From: Pirellulales bacterium
GTDB taxonomy: Bacteria; Planctomycetota; Planctomycetia; Pirellulales; Thermoguttaceae
DNA: 64,000 bases
Assembly (NCBI GenBank): GCA_016931995.1
Contig: JAFGDS010000048.1
Location: 1-64,000, forward strand
Reading direction: 5' to 3'
Position numbers and translations under genes: made by a program. The notes below the pieces were generated by a model. That model ran no database searches and was not told where the DNA came from. It was given only the letters and a program-made list of their open reading frames with translations. Below are positions 45,251 to 53,964 of this stretch, piece after piece (position 1 is the first letter of the stretch; every line of letters begins with the position of its first letter).

Positions 45251-45588
45251 CGGTTTCTCTTCCACTTGGCTCACAAGGCAAGACCGCGGTGAAAGGGTGG
45301 ACGGGGGAAGGCGAGGCGCCGGCCCAGCCACGCAAAGGGAACGTTGGCCCGCGGCGCGGCGGGAGCCTCGCGATGGCGGCCTCCCGGCGCGCGTGGCGTC
45401 CTGTTCCACGCCGTGTCGGCTGCCCCGACAATTCTAGGATGCAATGGGATCCGCGGCGCCCTGGACCCGGCCAGCACAACCGATACGGCCGGCGCAATCG
45501 GCCCGGCTCGGCAAGTCATCCTGACCCTGAGCGAAGCGAAGGATCCACGAGCGTAGCCGTTTCGCCCAGAAAGACCAGGGCGCTTCGT
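45251..45588. repeat. Gap with R9 and R3 repeats
   Basis: GGCGAGGCGCCGGCC at 45311 and GGCGGGAGCCTCGC at 45358 are R9 arms; the R3 unit TCATCCTGACCCTGAGCGAA (about 45516-45535) runs on into GCGAAGGATC. No gene was seen. Confidence 0.6.
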
Positions 45589-47157
45589 TCACGACGGCGA
45601 AGGCCCGCGGAAACGACGCCAGTTGACGCCGAGCTTGCGCATGCGGGCGCGAAGCGTGTTGGGGTTGACGCCCAATCGAACGGCCGCGCCGTGGGGGCCT
45701 TCCACGCGGCCGGCCGTGGCCGCGAGCGTCGCCTCGATGTGGGCGCGGATGACGTCGTCCAGCGAGGCGCCGACCGCGGTCGCCGCCGCGCTGCACCCGG
45801 AAGCCGCCGCCCGCGGCGACGCCGGCGCCGCGGCGCCGACGCCGAGGGCCTTGCCGACGTCGAGCGAGACGCCGTTTCCCAGAATGGCCGCGCGGTCCAT
45901 CACGCTGGCCAACTCCCGGATGTTGCCCGGCCACGAGTACGACGCCAAGAGCCGGATGTCCGCCTCCGAGGGCAGCACGACGGGCAAACCAAACCGGCGG
46001 GCCGCCCGCTCGGCGAAGTGCCGCGCCAGCTCGGCAACGTCCTCCAACCGCTCGCGCAAGGGCGGCAAAACAATCGGAAAGACCGCAATGCGGTACCACA
46101 GATCGGCGCGGAACTCGCCCCGGCCGACCATGTCGGCCAGATCGCAGTGCGTGGCGGCGACGATCCGCACGTCGACGTGGATCGGCTGCTGTCCGCCCAC
46201 GCGCTCCAGCCACCCGTCCTGGAGAATCCGCAGCAGGCGAACCTGCGCGGCGGGCGGCAGCTCGCCGATCTCGTCGAGGAAAAGTGTGCCCCCGTCGGCT
46301 CGCTCGAACCACCCCTTGCGCGATTCGACCGCGCCGGTGAACGCGCCGCGCTCATGGCCGAAGAGTTCCGAGTCGATCAGCTCGGTCGGAATGGCGCCGC
46401 AGTTGACGCGCAAGACGGGGCCCTCGGCGCGCGGCGACCGCATGTGGATCGTCCGCGCGATCAGCTCCTTGCCCGTGCCCGTCTCGCCGAAGATGAGCAC
46501 CGGCGCGTCGGATCGGGCGACGAGATCGACCCGCTCGATGACGGTCGCCAGCCCGGTGCCCGTGCCGACGATGGTGTCGCCCAGGCTCTGCCGGCCCAGA
46601 CGGAGCAGGAGCGACCGGTTCTCGGCTTCCGCCGCCTCGCGGAGGGAGGCCATCTCGCAAAGCTGATGGTCGTTGGCCAACGCGGCGGCAAAGGGATCGA
46701 GCAACACCCGCGCCAGGGCCTGGTGTCGGGCGTCGAAACGGCTCTCGCCCGCGGCCACGAACACGAGAATCCCCCGCGAGCCGTCCGGTCCGGCCAGCGG
46801 GCCGGCGAGGACCTCGGCGTCGGTCTGGAACGGAACCGCCAGTTGCAGCTCCGCGTCCAGCGGGGCGCCCCGTTGTCGGTGACGGAGGGTCCCGTCGGCG
46901 CACCACGTCCCGATCCGCCGCAACTGGGCGGCCGAACATGGCGTCGGCACCGCCGAGATCCGCTCACCCTGCTCGGGCAAGCCCACGGCCGCCGTCTCCA
47001 GGCACGAACGCCGCGGATCCACCCGGCGGATCACCAGTTGCCCCAGGGGCATGTCCGACACCAGCATGGGCGCAATCGTCCCCGCCGACTCGGCGATCTC
47101 GATGTGTCGGCACGCCTCCTGCCAAACGCGAAGCAGCAATTCCCGGGATTTGTCCAT
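45589..47157 (-). CDS. Sigma-54 dependent transcriptional activator
   Basis: A 522-residue enhancer-binding protein. The N-terminus (1-180) is GAF-like, able to sense a small molecule (for example DAELQLAVPFQTDAEVLAGP). The AAA+ domain has Walker A GETGTGK (224-230), the sigma-54 contact loop GAFTGA (271-276), Walker B FLDEIGE (292-298), and the sensor WPGNIRELASV. A Fis-type HTH closes the protein (EGPHGAAVRLGVNPNTLRAR). It would activate sigma-54 promoters by ATP hydrolysis. ATG 47157 is favoured over a GTG at 47169. It stands directly downstream of the glycosidase genes on the same strand, which may be its targets. Confidence 0.92.
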   Translation of the reverse strand: MDKSRELLLRVWQEACRHIEIAESAGTIAPMLVSDMPLGQLVIRRVDPRRSCLETAAVGLPEQGERISAVPTPCSAAQLRRIGTWCADGTLRHRQRGAPLDAELQLAVPFQTDAEVLAGPLAGPDGSRGILVFVAAGESRFDARHQALARVLLDPFAAALANDHQLCEMASLREAAEAENRSLLLRLGRQSLGDTIVGTGTGLATVIERVDLVARSDAPVLIFGETGTGKELIARTIHMRSPRAEGPVLRVNCGAIPTELIDSELFGHERGAFTGAVESRKGWFERADGGTLFLDEIGELPPAAQVRLLRILQDGWLERVGGQQPIHVDVRIVAATHCDLADMVGRGEFRADLWYRIAVFPIVLPPLRERLEDVAELARHFAERAARRFGLPVVLPSEADIRLLASYSWPGNIRELASVMDRAAILGNGVSLDVGKALGVGAAAPASPRAAASGCSAAATAVGASLDDVIRAHIEATLAATAGRVEGPHGAAVRLGVNPNTLRARMRKLGVNWRRFRGPSPS

Positions 47158-47404
47158 GGGCTTGTCCACCAGAAGACACGGTTATTCTACCATATATAGT
47201 GGCTGTTTTCCACCAAATACGGTCGGATCGGTGGCTGGGTACCGTGGCCACGCTCGCGTGGACGCAACGGCCGGGTGCCACTGGCTCTGCCAGCGCGTGA
47301 ATCCCCGCATTACGAAGCACTGGCAAAGCCAGTGGTACCCGGCAAGAGCCCCAAGCCATGGCGTATTGTGCAAGAACCAGGCCAAAGCCGGGCGTCGTCG
47401 CCGT
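47158..47404. repeat. Gap with paired R1 units and half R6
   Basis: R1 unit GGGTGCCACTGGCTCTGCCA at about 47274 and inverted CACTGGCAAAGCCAGTGG at about 47319-47336. CCGTGGCCACGCTCGCGTGG at about 47241 is a half copy of R6. Promoter for the activator gene is not clear. Confidence 0.6.
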
Positions 47405-49168
47405 CTACTTGTACAGAATGGGATTGGTCCGCCAGTCGTTGGCCTTCTCGTGGCCGTATTGCTCGACGCGGGGGCGCCGCTCGCGGAGCCGGACGGACTC
47501 CAGCCCAAGGAAGTAGCCTTCGGACGCGGCGCTCTTGCCGACGCATTCCAGCCGCAGCGTGTAGCGGCCCGGCTCGGGCCAGAAGTCCAAAAGGTGGAAC
47601 TCCCAATCCTTCAACCCCGGCGAATAAAAATCCAGCGGCCCGCCGAGCTTCACGCCGTCCAGATAGGGCTGATACCGGCCGAAGTCCGCCGAACACGTTG
47701 CTTTCAACAGCAGCCGTAGCGGCTCCTTCCGCTTCACCTCGAAGGGGATCTCGACCCAGGCGTCTTCGGCCTTCTCGGGGCAATACAAGAGCTGCGGCTG
47801 GTCGAACAGCTCGGGCAGGTTCTGAACCTCGGCGGCGCCGGCGCCGTGGTATTTCGGGTCGGTGAAGTCCTTGCCGTAGGCGACGACCCGCTCGATGTTG
47901 GGCAGCCGGCGCTGGGCGGCGTCCGGCGCCCGGGCGGTGAAGGTGGGCGTGCCGGTCTGATACCAGAAGGCTACGCTCGCGTAGTCGTCCTGCCGTTCGT
48001 TCCAGCTCATCTTCTTGTAGTCGGGGTTTTCGTCGGGCGAGATCCAGCTCTTGTGCTCGAGAGTGACCTTGATGCCCTTGTTGAAGAGGATCGGATCGGC
48101 CAGGTACCAGCGGTAGGCCGCGGTCATGCCGCCGACGATCTCGAACTGGTCGAAGCACGGCACGCCGAAATAGGGCGTGCTGGCGGTGGCCAGCCCGTAG
48201 GCGCAGCCGAAGAATTCCTCCGTGCCGGTGCCCCAGATGGACGGCTGCCGCTCGCCGTCGATGTAGATCTTTTCGTCGCCCTCGCCGTACCACAGCGGGC
48301 TGCGCGTGCGGATCGCCAGCACGGTGCCCACGTAGTGGCCTTTGCCCTTCGTGTCGAGGATCAGGTAGTCCTTGCCGCCCTCGGCCGGATATTCCTGGCG
48401 ATACTGGGCGTGGAAGTAGGGCGTGTCCTCGCTGATCGAGTCTTTTTTGACCCAGTCGACGTGATAGTACAGCCCCTGAACGGGCTTATCGCTCTGGTTG
48501 ACGATTTCGATCCGCGCGGACTTGCGAAACGGCATGTACCAGTAGCAGTTGTACGAGTCGCCGCTTTCGACGACGACGGGGATGCTGTTCACCTCGCGGC
48601 GCTTGCCGAAGCAACTGGCGAAGAAGTCGCCCAAAGGCGCCTCGACGCCGGGCCGCTTGCTGCCGTCCCAATAGATCCGCAGCAGCATCTCCTGATGATT
48701 GGCCCCGCCCGGCCAGCCGAACGTGAACCACATGTGCGTGATCGCGCCGGGTCCCTTGGCGTCCAGGGCGACGTGGGTTTCGCCCGGCGCGACGCGGACG
48801 TTGTCGAAGTTGCTGGCCTCCGCGTCGTCTCCCTGGGGCGGCGCGTCCAGGCGGTGCTTTCCGCCCACCCTCGCCGCCGACGACGCCCTCATGCTGCGTC
48901 CCTCGATGGGCCGGGCGAGCCCTTCGAGGAGCGACTGCCCCCAGGCCGTGCCGGGAAGGAGCGTGAGCGCGGCCAAGACAGAGAGCCAAGCGCGGTGTGC
49001 CACCGGCTTTCGCCCGAGTGCCACTGGCTTTGCCAGTGCCCCGGACCGTTGGATCGTGACTCGGTTGAGCCCGGCGCCGAGTGCTCTCGCTCCACTTGAC
49101 GCACTGGCGGAGCCAGTGGCACGCGTGATTTCGGAGATTACCAACCAACCAGCAGGTGTTTTCGTCAT
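47405..49168 (-). CDS. DUF2961 protein (GH172-like) with repeat-extended N-terminus
   Basis: A 587-residue exported protein. The DUF2961 body starts near GITHMWFTFGWPGGANHQEM-like ITHMWFTFGWPGGANHQEML, with IYWDGSKRPGVEAPLGDFFA and GTGTEEFFGCAYG, and ends in a beta-sandwich (GRYTLRLECVGKSAASEGYF). DUF2961 enzymes of GH172 release difructose or D-arabinofuranose-type sugars; the substrate here is unknown. A signal core is AWLSVLAALTLLPGTAWG at about residues 62-79. About 50 residues before it (TGSASASSGARALG and GALAKPVALG) are translated from two inverted R1 repeats inserted in the leader part. ATG 49168 has ACGGAG upstream; a GTG before the signal core is an alternative. Confidence 0.8.
   Translation of the reverse strand: MTKTPAGWLVISEITRATGSASASSGARALGAGLNRVTIQRSGALAKPVALGRKPVAHRAWLSVLAALTLLPGTAWGQSLLEGLARPIEGRSMRASSAARVGGKHRLDAPPQGDDAEASNFDNVRVAPGETHVALDAKGPGAITHMWFTFGWPGGANHQEMLLRIYWDGSKRPGVEAPLGDFFASCFGKRREVNSIPVVVESGDSYNCYWYMPFRKSARIEIVNQSDKPVQGLYYHVDWVKKDSISEDTPYFHAQYRQEYPAEGGKDYLILDTKGKGHYVGTVLAIRTRSPLWYGEGDEKIYIDGERQPSIWGTGTEEFFGCAYGLATASTPYFGVPCFDQFEIVGGMTAAYRWYLADPILFNKGIKVTLEHKSWISPDENPDYKKMSWNERQDDYASVAFWYQTGTPTFTARAPDAAQRRLPNIERVVAYGKDFTDPKYHGAGAAEVQNLPELFDQPQLLYCPEKAEDAWVEIPFEVKRKEPLRLLLKATCSADFGRYQPYLDGVKLGGPLDFYSPGLKDWEFHLLDFWPEPGRYTLRLECVGKSAASEGYFLGLESVRLRERRPRVEQYGHEKANDWRTNPILYK
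49018..49122. repeat. Inverted R1 pair inside coding sequence
   Basis: GTGCCACTGGCTTTGCCAGT at 49018-49037 and inverted GCACTGGCGGAGCCAGTGGC at 49101-49120, both read in frame by the GH172-like gene as the residues upstream of its signal peptide core. Confidence 0.8.
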
Positions 49169-49230
49169 CGTGGAACTCCGTGGTGAACGTAGCGTTGTGG
49201 TGTAAGCGCCACCCAGCCGCGAATCGCGCG

Positions 49231-50235
49231 CTACTCGGCGGGCGATTTGGCGCCGGGCGGGGGCAGGGAGGTCGGGGCGTCGTCGAGGCCGTCGTTCCAG
49301 TCGAGCGGGGCGAGGTAAAGGCCCTTTTGGCCCCAGCCGCAATGGGTGACGTACCATTTGCCGTCCACGTCGCGGACCACTTCGGCGGCGTGCGACGCGA
49401 TGTGCCCGACGTGGTCGTCTAGCGACCAGCGCAGTGGGTCGCGGCTGCGGAAAACGGTCGTGCCGACGTATCCTTCTCGTGGGCCGCAAAACAGGTAGTA
49501 GTATGGGCCGCGACGGACCACGAACGGCGATTCGGTCGGCCCGCCGTATTGGCCCACCGACGGATCGCGCAGGACGATGGTCCGTCCCCGCCAATGGACG
49601 AGATCGTCGCTCGTGGCGGCGACGACCACGTGGTTGCCGCCGTCGGGGCGGAGCGTTGCCGTGTAGTACATGACCCATTGATCGGGCAGGCGGAGCACGA
49701 AGGGATCGCGGGCGTCGAATCCGTCGATAATCAAGGGATTGGCCGGATGCCGGGTCCACGTCTTCAGCTCCGGCGACGTGGTCAGATGGATCCGATAGCG
49801 CGTGTGGTCCTGGTTGCCCGCGCAGTAGTACATGTAATAGAGTCCCTTGTGCCGGACGACGTGCGGCGCCCAGAGGTGCTCTTCGCCGGCGGCCGGATCG
49901 ACCGTCATGGCGAAGGGCAGCTTGTCCCAGGGCGATTGGGTGAGCTTTCGCGCGGTGGCATGGGCGAAGTTGTCGGCGTCGAACGGGACAAAGGGCTTCG
50001 GGTGCGTGATGCCGAACATGTGCCATAGACCCTGCTCGTCGCGGACGACGCAGTGGTCGTTCATTGCCCACTCGGTGTCCTCGCCGACCGATTGATCGAA
50101 GATCCTCTCGAAGGGTCCTGCCTTGACCATGTCGGGCGGAGCGGCCTCGTCCGCCGGAGCGCCGGCCGCCCATCCCAACGCCGCGCCCAGCACGACGGTC
50201 TTCCACCCCACGGGCCCCGCGACACCCCAAGCCAT
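49231..50235 (-). CDS. GH43/GH32-like five-bladed beta-propeller glycosidase
   Basis: A 334-residue secreted protein. Signal peptide residues include WKTVVLGAALGWAAGAPADE. The fold resembles the GH43/GH32/GH62/GH68 propellers: NDHCVVRDEQGLWHMFGITH holds a candidate catalytic Asp, HLWAPHVVRHKGLYYMYYC and FDARDPFVLRLPDQWVMYYT are typical blades, and TESPFVVRRGPYYYLFCG holds a possible acid Glu. Activity may be on arabinose or xylose or fructose chains; not determinable. ATG 50235 follows GGGAGGTGC. The GH172-like gene follows 62 bp later on the same strand, so co-transcription is likely. Confidence 0.85.
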   Translation of the reverse strand: MAWGVAGPVGWKTVVLGAALGWAAGAPADEAAPPDMVKAGPFERIFDQSVGEDTEWAMNDHCVVRDEQGLWHMFGITHPKPFVPFDADNFAHATARKLTQSPWDKLPFAMTVDPAAGEEHLWAPHVVRHKGLYYMYYCAGNQDHTRYRIHLTTSPELKTWTRHPANPLIIDGFDARDPFVLRLPDQWVMYYTATLRPDGGNHVVVAATSDDLVHWRGRTIVLRDPSVGQYGGPTESPFVVRRGPYYYLFCGPREGYVGTTVFRSRDPLRWSLDDHVGHIASHAAEVVRDVDGKWYVTHCGWGQKGLYLAPLDWNDGLDDAPTSLPPPGAKSPAE

Positions 50236-50267
50236 GGTTCGCACCTCCCGATCGAGTCGTGGTCAAA

Positions 50268-50290
50268 GCACTGGCGGAGCCAGTGGCACA
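50268..50290. repeat. R1 repeat unit
   Basis: AGCACTGGCGGAGCCAGTGG then CAC, in the leader of the GH43-like gene. Confidence 0.75.
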
Positions 50291-50369
50291 CAATGGTTGA
50301 AGGTCGGACTCACCGCCGAACGAGGAACCGACGGTAACGAACCATTCTATTGGCCAACTGCCGGGCCGG

Positions 50370-51068
50370 TCAAGCGACGGGGGCGCCGTCGGATTCGAGC
50401 TGGTCGCCGAACGAGACCGGGGCGGCCAGGGCGTCGGCCAGACGGGCGAGGTAATCGCGGCGCGGGATCTCGATCGCGCCCAAACGGGCGGTGTGCGGCG
50501 TGAGTTGTTGGAGATCGAGCAAGCGGTAGCCGCGGCGCCGAAGGTGCGCGACCAAATGTGCCAGGGCCACCTTCGAGGCGTCGCGGACCCGATAGAACTT
50601 CGACTCGGCCGAAAACAGCCCGGCGATCGCCACGCCGTAGAGCCCGCCGGCAAGACAGCCTTCGTACCAGACCTCGACGCTGTGGGCGTGGCCGAGCCGG
50701 TGCAGCCGGGTGTACGCGTCGATCATCCGCAGGGTGATCCACGTGCCGTCCTCTCGCCCCGGGCCCATGGCGCAGCCGGCGATGACGCCGCTGAAGTCGC
50801 GGTTGCACGTCACCTGGAACCGTCCACCGCGGAGCGTGCGGGCCAAGCGGCGGCTGATCCGCAGCCCATCCAGCTCGAGAATCGCCCTGGGATCGAGCGA
50901 CCACCAGAACATGGGCGCGCCCTTGGGGCCCAGGGGCCACGGGAAGACGCCGTGCCGGTAGGCGTCCAAGAGCCACGCGGGCGAGAGCGACCCGCCCACG
51001 GCCAGCAGGCCCTCCTCGTCGGCCATCTCGGCCGGCGGGAAGAAACGGGATGGGGGCAGCGCGGACAT
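50370..51068 (-). CDS. aat: Leucyl/phenylalanyl-tRNA--protein transferase
   Basis: A 232-residue cytoplasmic enzyme that adds Leu or Phe to the N-terminus of proteins starting with Arg or Lys, marking them for ClpAP. Conserved parts are FPPAEMADEEGLLAVGGSLS, DAYRHGVFPWPLGPKGAPMF, WWSLDPRAIL, DGTWITLRMIDAYTRLHRLG and HSVEVWYEGCLAGGLYGVAI, all typical of Aat. GLFSAESKFYRVRDASKVAL and the closing DLQQLTPHTARLGAIEIPR also fit. The start ATG 51068 lacks a good ribosome site; a GTG at 51104 is possible. It is upstream of the GH43-like gene on the same strand but a housekeeping gene. Confidence 0.95.
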   Translation of the reverse strand: MSALPPSRFFPPAEMADEEGLLAVGGSLSPAWLLDAYRHGVFPWPLGPKGAPMFWWSLDPRAILELDGLRISRRLARTLRGGRFQVTCNRDFSGVIAGCAMGPGREDGTWITLRMIDAYTRLHRLGHAHSVEVWYEGCLAGGLYGVAIAGLFSAESKFYRVRDASKVALAHLVAHLRRRGYRLLDLQQLTPHTARLGAIEIPRRDYLARLADALAAPVSFGDQLESDGAPVA

Positions 51069-51525
51069 GGTGGTTTTTGCCGCGGGGGCGCGCAACGAGC
51101 ACACGGAGGCAATGAAACGCCAAACTGTCGTCGGACGAGGAAGATCACCACGGAGACACGGAGGGCACGGAGATATGAGTGGGACGGGTTCGACAAAGCC
51201 TCATCCCAGAGCCCAAGCTGCGGCGTCATGCTGAGCGCCGCGAAACATCTCACCTCCAGCAACTTAACCGAGATCCTTCGCTTCGCTCGGGATGACGTGT
51301 ACCTTGCTCAGGATGACGTGCTGTTGCGGCAAAATTCTGGGATACGGGCTACTCCGTGCCCTCCGTGTTTCCGTGGTGAATCTTGCCCCGCAATGCAACG
51401 ACGCCTGCATTGTGCGGCGGCGCGGCCGGTTTGGCAAGGTGCGGAAGGGCATAGTCCCATTTTCGCTGGCGCGCAATTCGGGACAGTCCCCGGGGCGCGA
51501 AAATCGGGACGGTTCCCCGGGCGGC
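51069..51525. repeat. Gap filled by nested R4/R3 and R5 repeats
   Basis: R4 arms GATCACCACGGAGACACGGA (51143) and TCCGTGTTTCCGTGGTGAAT (51362) enclose R3 elements (GTCATGCTGAGCGCCGCGAA at 51227, GATCCTTCGCTTCGCTCGGG at about 51273, GCTCAGGATGACG at 51306). R5 fragments (TAGTCCCATTTTCGCTGGCG, then GGGACAGTCCC) follow at 51450-51529. No gene. Confidence 0.75.
51143..51382. repeat. Nested R4 inverted repeat around R3
   Basis: Outer arms GATCACCACGGAGACACGGA-GGGCACGGAG (51143-51172) and CTCCGTGCCC-TCCGTGTTTC-CGTGGTGAATC (51352-51382) match over about 30 bp. The roughly 180 bp between contain R3 units in inverted order, as at 38645-38790. It is the longest nested palindrome in the window. Confidence 0.8.
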
Positions 51526-52674
51526 TCAATAGAAGCCGAATTCGTAGGCGGCGTCGTAGAGGGCGACGATGTTCTCGGGCGGGACGCCGGCCTGGATGTT
51601 GTGGACGTTGTTGAAGACGTAGCCGCCGCCGGGTTTGAAGACCTCCAGATGCCGGCGGACGTGGCGGCGGATTTCGTCCGGCGCGGCGACCGGCAGGACG
51701 TGCTGGGCGTCGATCGCCCCGCCCCAAAGGACCATCTCGCGGCCGAAGCGGCTCTTGAGCCCGGCGGGGTCCATTCCCGCGGCGCTAATCTGCACGGGAT
51801 TGAGCGCGTCGATGCCGATGTCGGCCAGATCGGGGATGTACTCGGTGCACGCGCCGCAGGTGTGGTACCAGAGCTTGGCCTTCGTCCGCGAGCGGATGTA
51901 CTGCGTGAGCCGCTTCTGCCGCGGTTTGACCAGATGCCGATAGAGGGCCGGGCGGAAGAGCGGCCCGTCCTGCCCGGCCAGGTCGTCGCCGAGCATGATC
52001 ACGTCCACCAGATCGCCCACCTCGTCCAAAAACGCGCGGAACCAGTCGAGCCAGAACTGAAGGACGCGGTCCAACAGGGCCTCGCAGAACTCGGGCTGCG
52101 CGAGCAGGTCGACGTACCATGCCTCGAGGCCGCGCATATACCAGCACGTTTCATAGATCACGCCGGAGATACCGCTCACGACGGCGTAGGGCGTCTCGCG
52201 GCGCAGGCGGAGCGCTTCGGCGCGCAGCCCTCGGAATCGGCCGGGATTGTCGCCCCGGGGAAACGGGTAGCTCTCGATGTCCTGGACCGTCGCGTCGGCC
52301 AAGGGGTGGTGGGAGACGTCCATGTACAGCGGCTGGTCGTCGGGCATGGACCAGCGGACGCCGAACTCGTCCACCAGATCGTGCCATACCCGGCCTTTGC
52401 GCTCGTTCACCTGGATCGCGCCGTCGAACCCATCGGCCGCGCCGGCCGCGATGTAGCGCGTATCGACGCGAAACCGCTGGAGCAATTCCTCGCACGGCCG
52501 GGCCAACTGCTGCACGGCGTCCATGATCCGTACGTCGTCGCCGATGCCGAGGTGCTTCACCAGGGCCTGGTAGGCGAACTTGTGGATGCCCGTCTGGTTG
52601 CCGCCCAGGTCGATCGGCACGCGGTCCGGCCGCTTATGGTCCAGCGCCGCCAGCACGCGCTGGCGCGGCGTCAT
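51526..52674 (-). CDS. Uroporphyrinogen decarboxylase-family (UroD/MtaA-like) protein
   Basis: A 382-residue cytoplasmic protein with the UroD TIM-barrel. The start ATG 52674 (MTPRQRVLAALDHKRPDRVP) follows AGGAAACC and matches the usual start of this subfamily; a longer frame from 52707 lacks support. Marks include DRVPIDLGG, DDLAGQDGPLFRPALYRHLV, the metal-type HTCGACTEYIPDL, and GIDALNPVQISAAGMDP. Members related to MtaA and CmuA move methyl groups to corrinoids or thiols, but many in planctomycetes lie near sugar genes with no known function. Here it follows the RhaT-like gene, so a role in the rhamnose unit is possible. Confidence 0.8.
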   Translation of the reverse strand: MTPRQRVLAALDHKRPDRVPIDLGGNQTGIHKFAYQALVKHLGIGDDVRIMDAVQQLARPCEELLQRFRVDTRYIAAGAADGFDGAIQVNERKGRVWHDLVDEFGVRWSMPDDQPLYMDVSHHPLADATVQDIESYPFPRGDNPGRFRGLRAEALRLRRETPYAVVSGISGVIYETCWYMRGLEAWYVDLLAQPEFCEALLDRVLQFWLDWFRAFLDEVGDLVDVIMLGDDLAGQDGPLFRPALYRHLVKPRQKRLTQYIRSRTKAKLWYHTCGACTEYIPDLADIGIDALNPVQISAAGMDPAGLKSRFGREMVLWGGAIDAQHVLPVAAPDEIRRHVRRHLEVFKPGGGYVFNNVHNIQAGVPPENIVALYDAAYEFGFY

Positions 52675-52706
52675 GGTTTCCTGTTGTACGAGGGCGTCAA
52701 GCGACA

Positions 52707-53948
52707 TCAGTTGGGATCCGAACGTAGTAGAAGATGTGAGACGTCTGGTTTGTTGTGTTGTGCGGGCGCCATGGCCACGCTTGCGTGGTCATGCACGGTG
52801 TTTCTCGGTAAAACATGCCCACGGCAAGCGTGGACATGGCGCCCGGCGCTTTGGGATGCCTCCGCGGCGTTTTGAGACGCCTCCTCGGGGCTTTCCTTCT
52901 CTTTCGCGGCCAGGTAGTTGCCCCAGCCGACGACAATCGTGGAGAGCACGAGCACGACGATGCCGGTCCAGAGGAGCTGTTTGGTCCGTGGAACGACGCC
53001 GCGCCACTCGCGGAAGCCCAGTCCCCAGAAATTGCCGAAGATAATGATGAACGCCATGTGGATGGACCAGCTCGAGAAGTCGTATTTGCCCATCCGCGTG
53101 GTGCCCATCCCGTAGAACATGAATTGCAGATACCAGATGGCGCCGGCCAGGGCGCTGAAGAGGTAATTGAGCAGGAGCCGCTCGCCGCCGGGGCGGAAAT
53201 AATCGCCGGCCGAACGGTTGCGGACGTTGAGCCACGCGCACCAAAGCAGGTTCACGGTGAATCCGCCGGCAAAGGCCACGACGAACACGGGCGTGTTCTT
53301 CCACAACTCGGGCGTGCCCAGCTCGGCGGCCCGATCGGCGATCGGCTTGCCCGAGGCGATGGCGAACGCCATGCAGGCGCTCATCACGCCGGCGAAAACG
53401 GCCACCGTGGCGCCCTTGGCGAAGTTGAATTCGCGAACGGTTTTGCGTTTTTCCTCGTCGGAAAGGGCCCGCTCCTTGGCCGCGCCCGCCGCGCCGCAGA
53501 CCGCGATGCCGGCCAGACAGACGGCCACGCCGGCCAGCGTGGCCAGCCCCGCCGCCGTGGAGAGGATCTCCGCGCTTTGGCCCTGGGCGATGGGGGGAAT
53601 GAGCGTGCCGAAGGCCGCGCAAAAGCCCAACGCCATCGCGTTGCCCAGCGAGATGCCCAGGTAGCGCATCGACAGGCCGAACGTCAACCCTCCGATCCCC
53701 CAGAGGGCGCCGAAGCCGTAGCACCGCGCCAGGCTCGCGACTGGAGAACCGGCCAGAACGTCGAGCAATCCCGGCACGACCGCAAGGCCCACCACCCAGG
53801 GCGCGACGATCCAACTGAAGAACCCGCCGACGATCCAATAGCTCTCCCACGACCAGCCTTGCACCCGACGAAACGGGATATAAAAGCTGGCCGCGGCGAG
53901 TCCACCGATCGCGTGCAGAAAAACGCCGAGAAATGGATTGGCCGTCAT
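52707..53948 (-). CDS. rhaT: L-rhamnose/proton symporter RhaT-like, with repeat-encoded tail
   Basis: A 413-residue integral membrane transporter with ten predicted helices. RhaT marks are FLGVFLHAIGGLAAASFYIP, WESYWIVGGFFSWIVAP, RYLGISLGNAMALGFCAAFG and QFMFYGMGTTRMGKYDFSSW. It would import L-rhamnose (or a similar 6-deoxy sugar) with H+. The last 45 or so residues (RHVHACRGHVLPRNTV, HDHASVAMAPAQHN) are not RhaT-like; they are translated from an R6 two-hairpin repeat (52765-52844) that lies across the original gene end. ATG 53948 is 16 bp after the GH106-like gene, suggesting a shared transcript. Confidence 0.88.
   Translation of the reverse strand: MTANPFLGVFLHAIGGLAAASFYIPFRRVQGWSWESYWIVGGFFSWIVAPWVVGLAVVPGLLDVLAGSPVASLARCYGFGALWGIGGLTFGLSMRYLGISLGNAMALGFCAAFGTLIPPIAQGQSAEILSTAAGLATLAGVAVCLAGIAVCGAAGAAKERALSDEEKRKTVREFNFAKGATVAVFAGVMSACMAFAIASGKPIADRAAELGTPELWKNTPVFVVAFAGGFTVNLLWCAWLNVRNRSAGDYFRPGGERLLLNYLFSALAGAIWYLQFMFYGMGTTRMGKYDFSSWSIHMAFIIIFGNFWGLGFREWRGVVPRTKQLLWTGIVVLVLSTIVVGWGNYLAAKEKESPEEASQNAAEASQSAGRHVHACRGHVLPRNTVHDHASVAMAPAQHNKPDVSHLLLRSDPN
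52765..52844. repeat. R6 two-hairpin repeat, copy 2 (inside a gene)
   Basis: GGCGCCATGGCCACGCTTGC starts the element and CATGGCGCCC ends it; two palindromes are separated by about 20 bp as in copy 1 at 7153-7234. This copy lies in the frame of the RhaT-like gene and encodes its tail. Confidence 0.8.
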
Positions 53949-53964
53949 GCAGGCGGTCTTTCGA

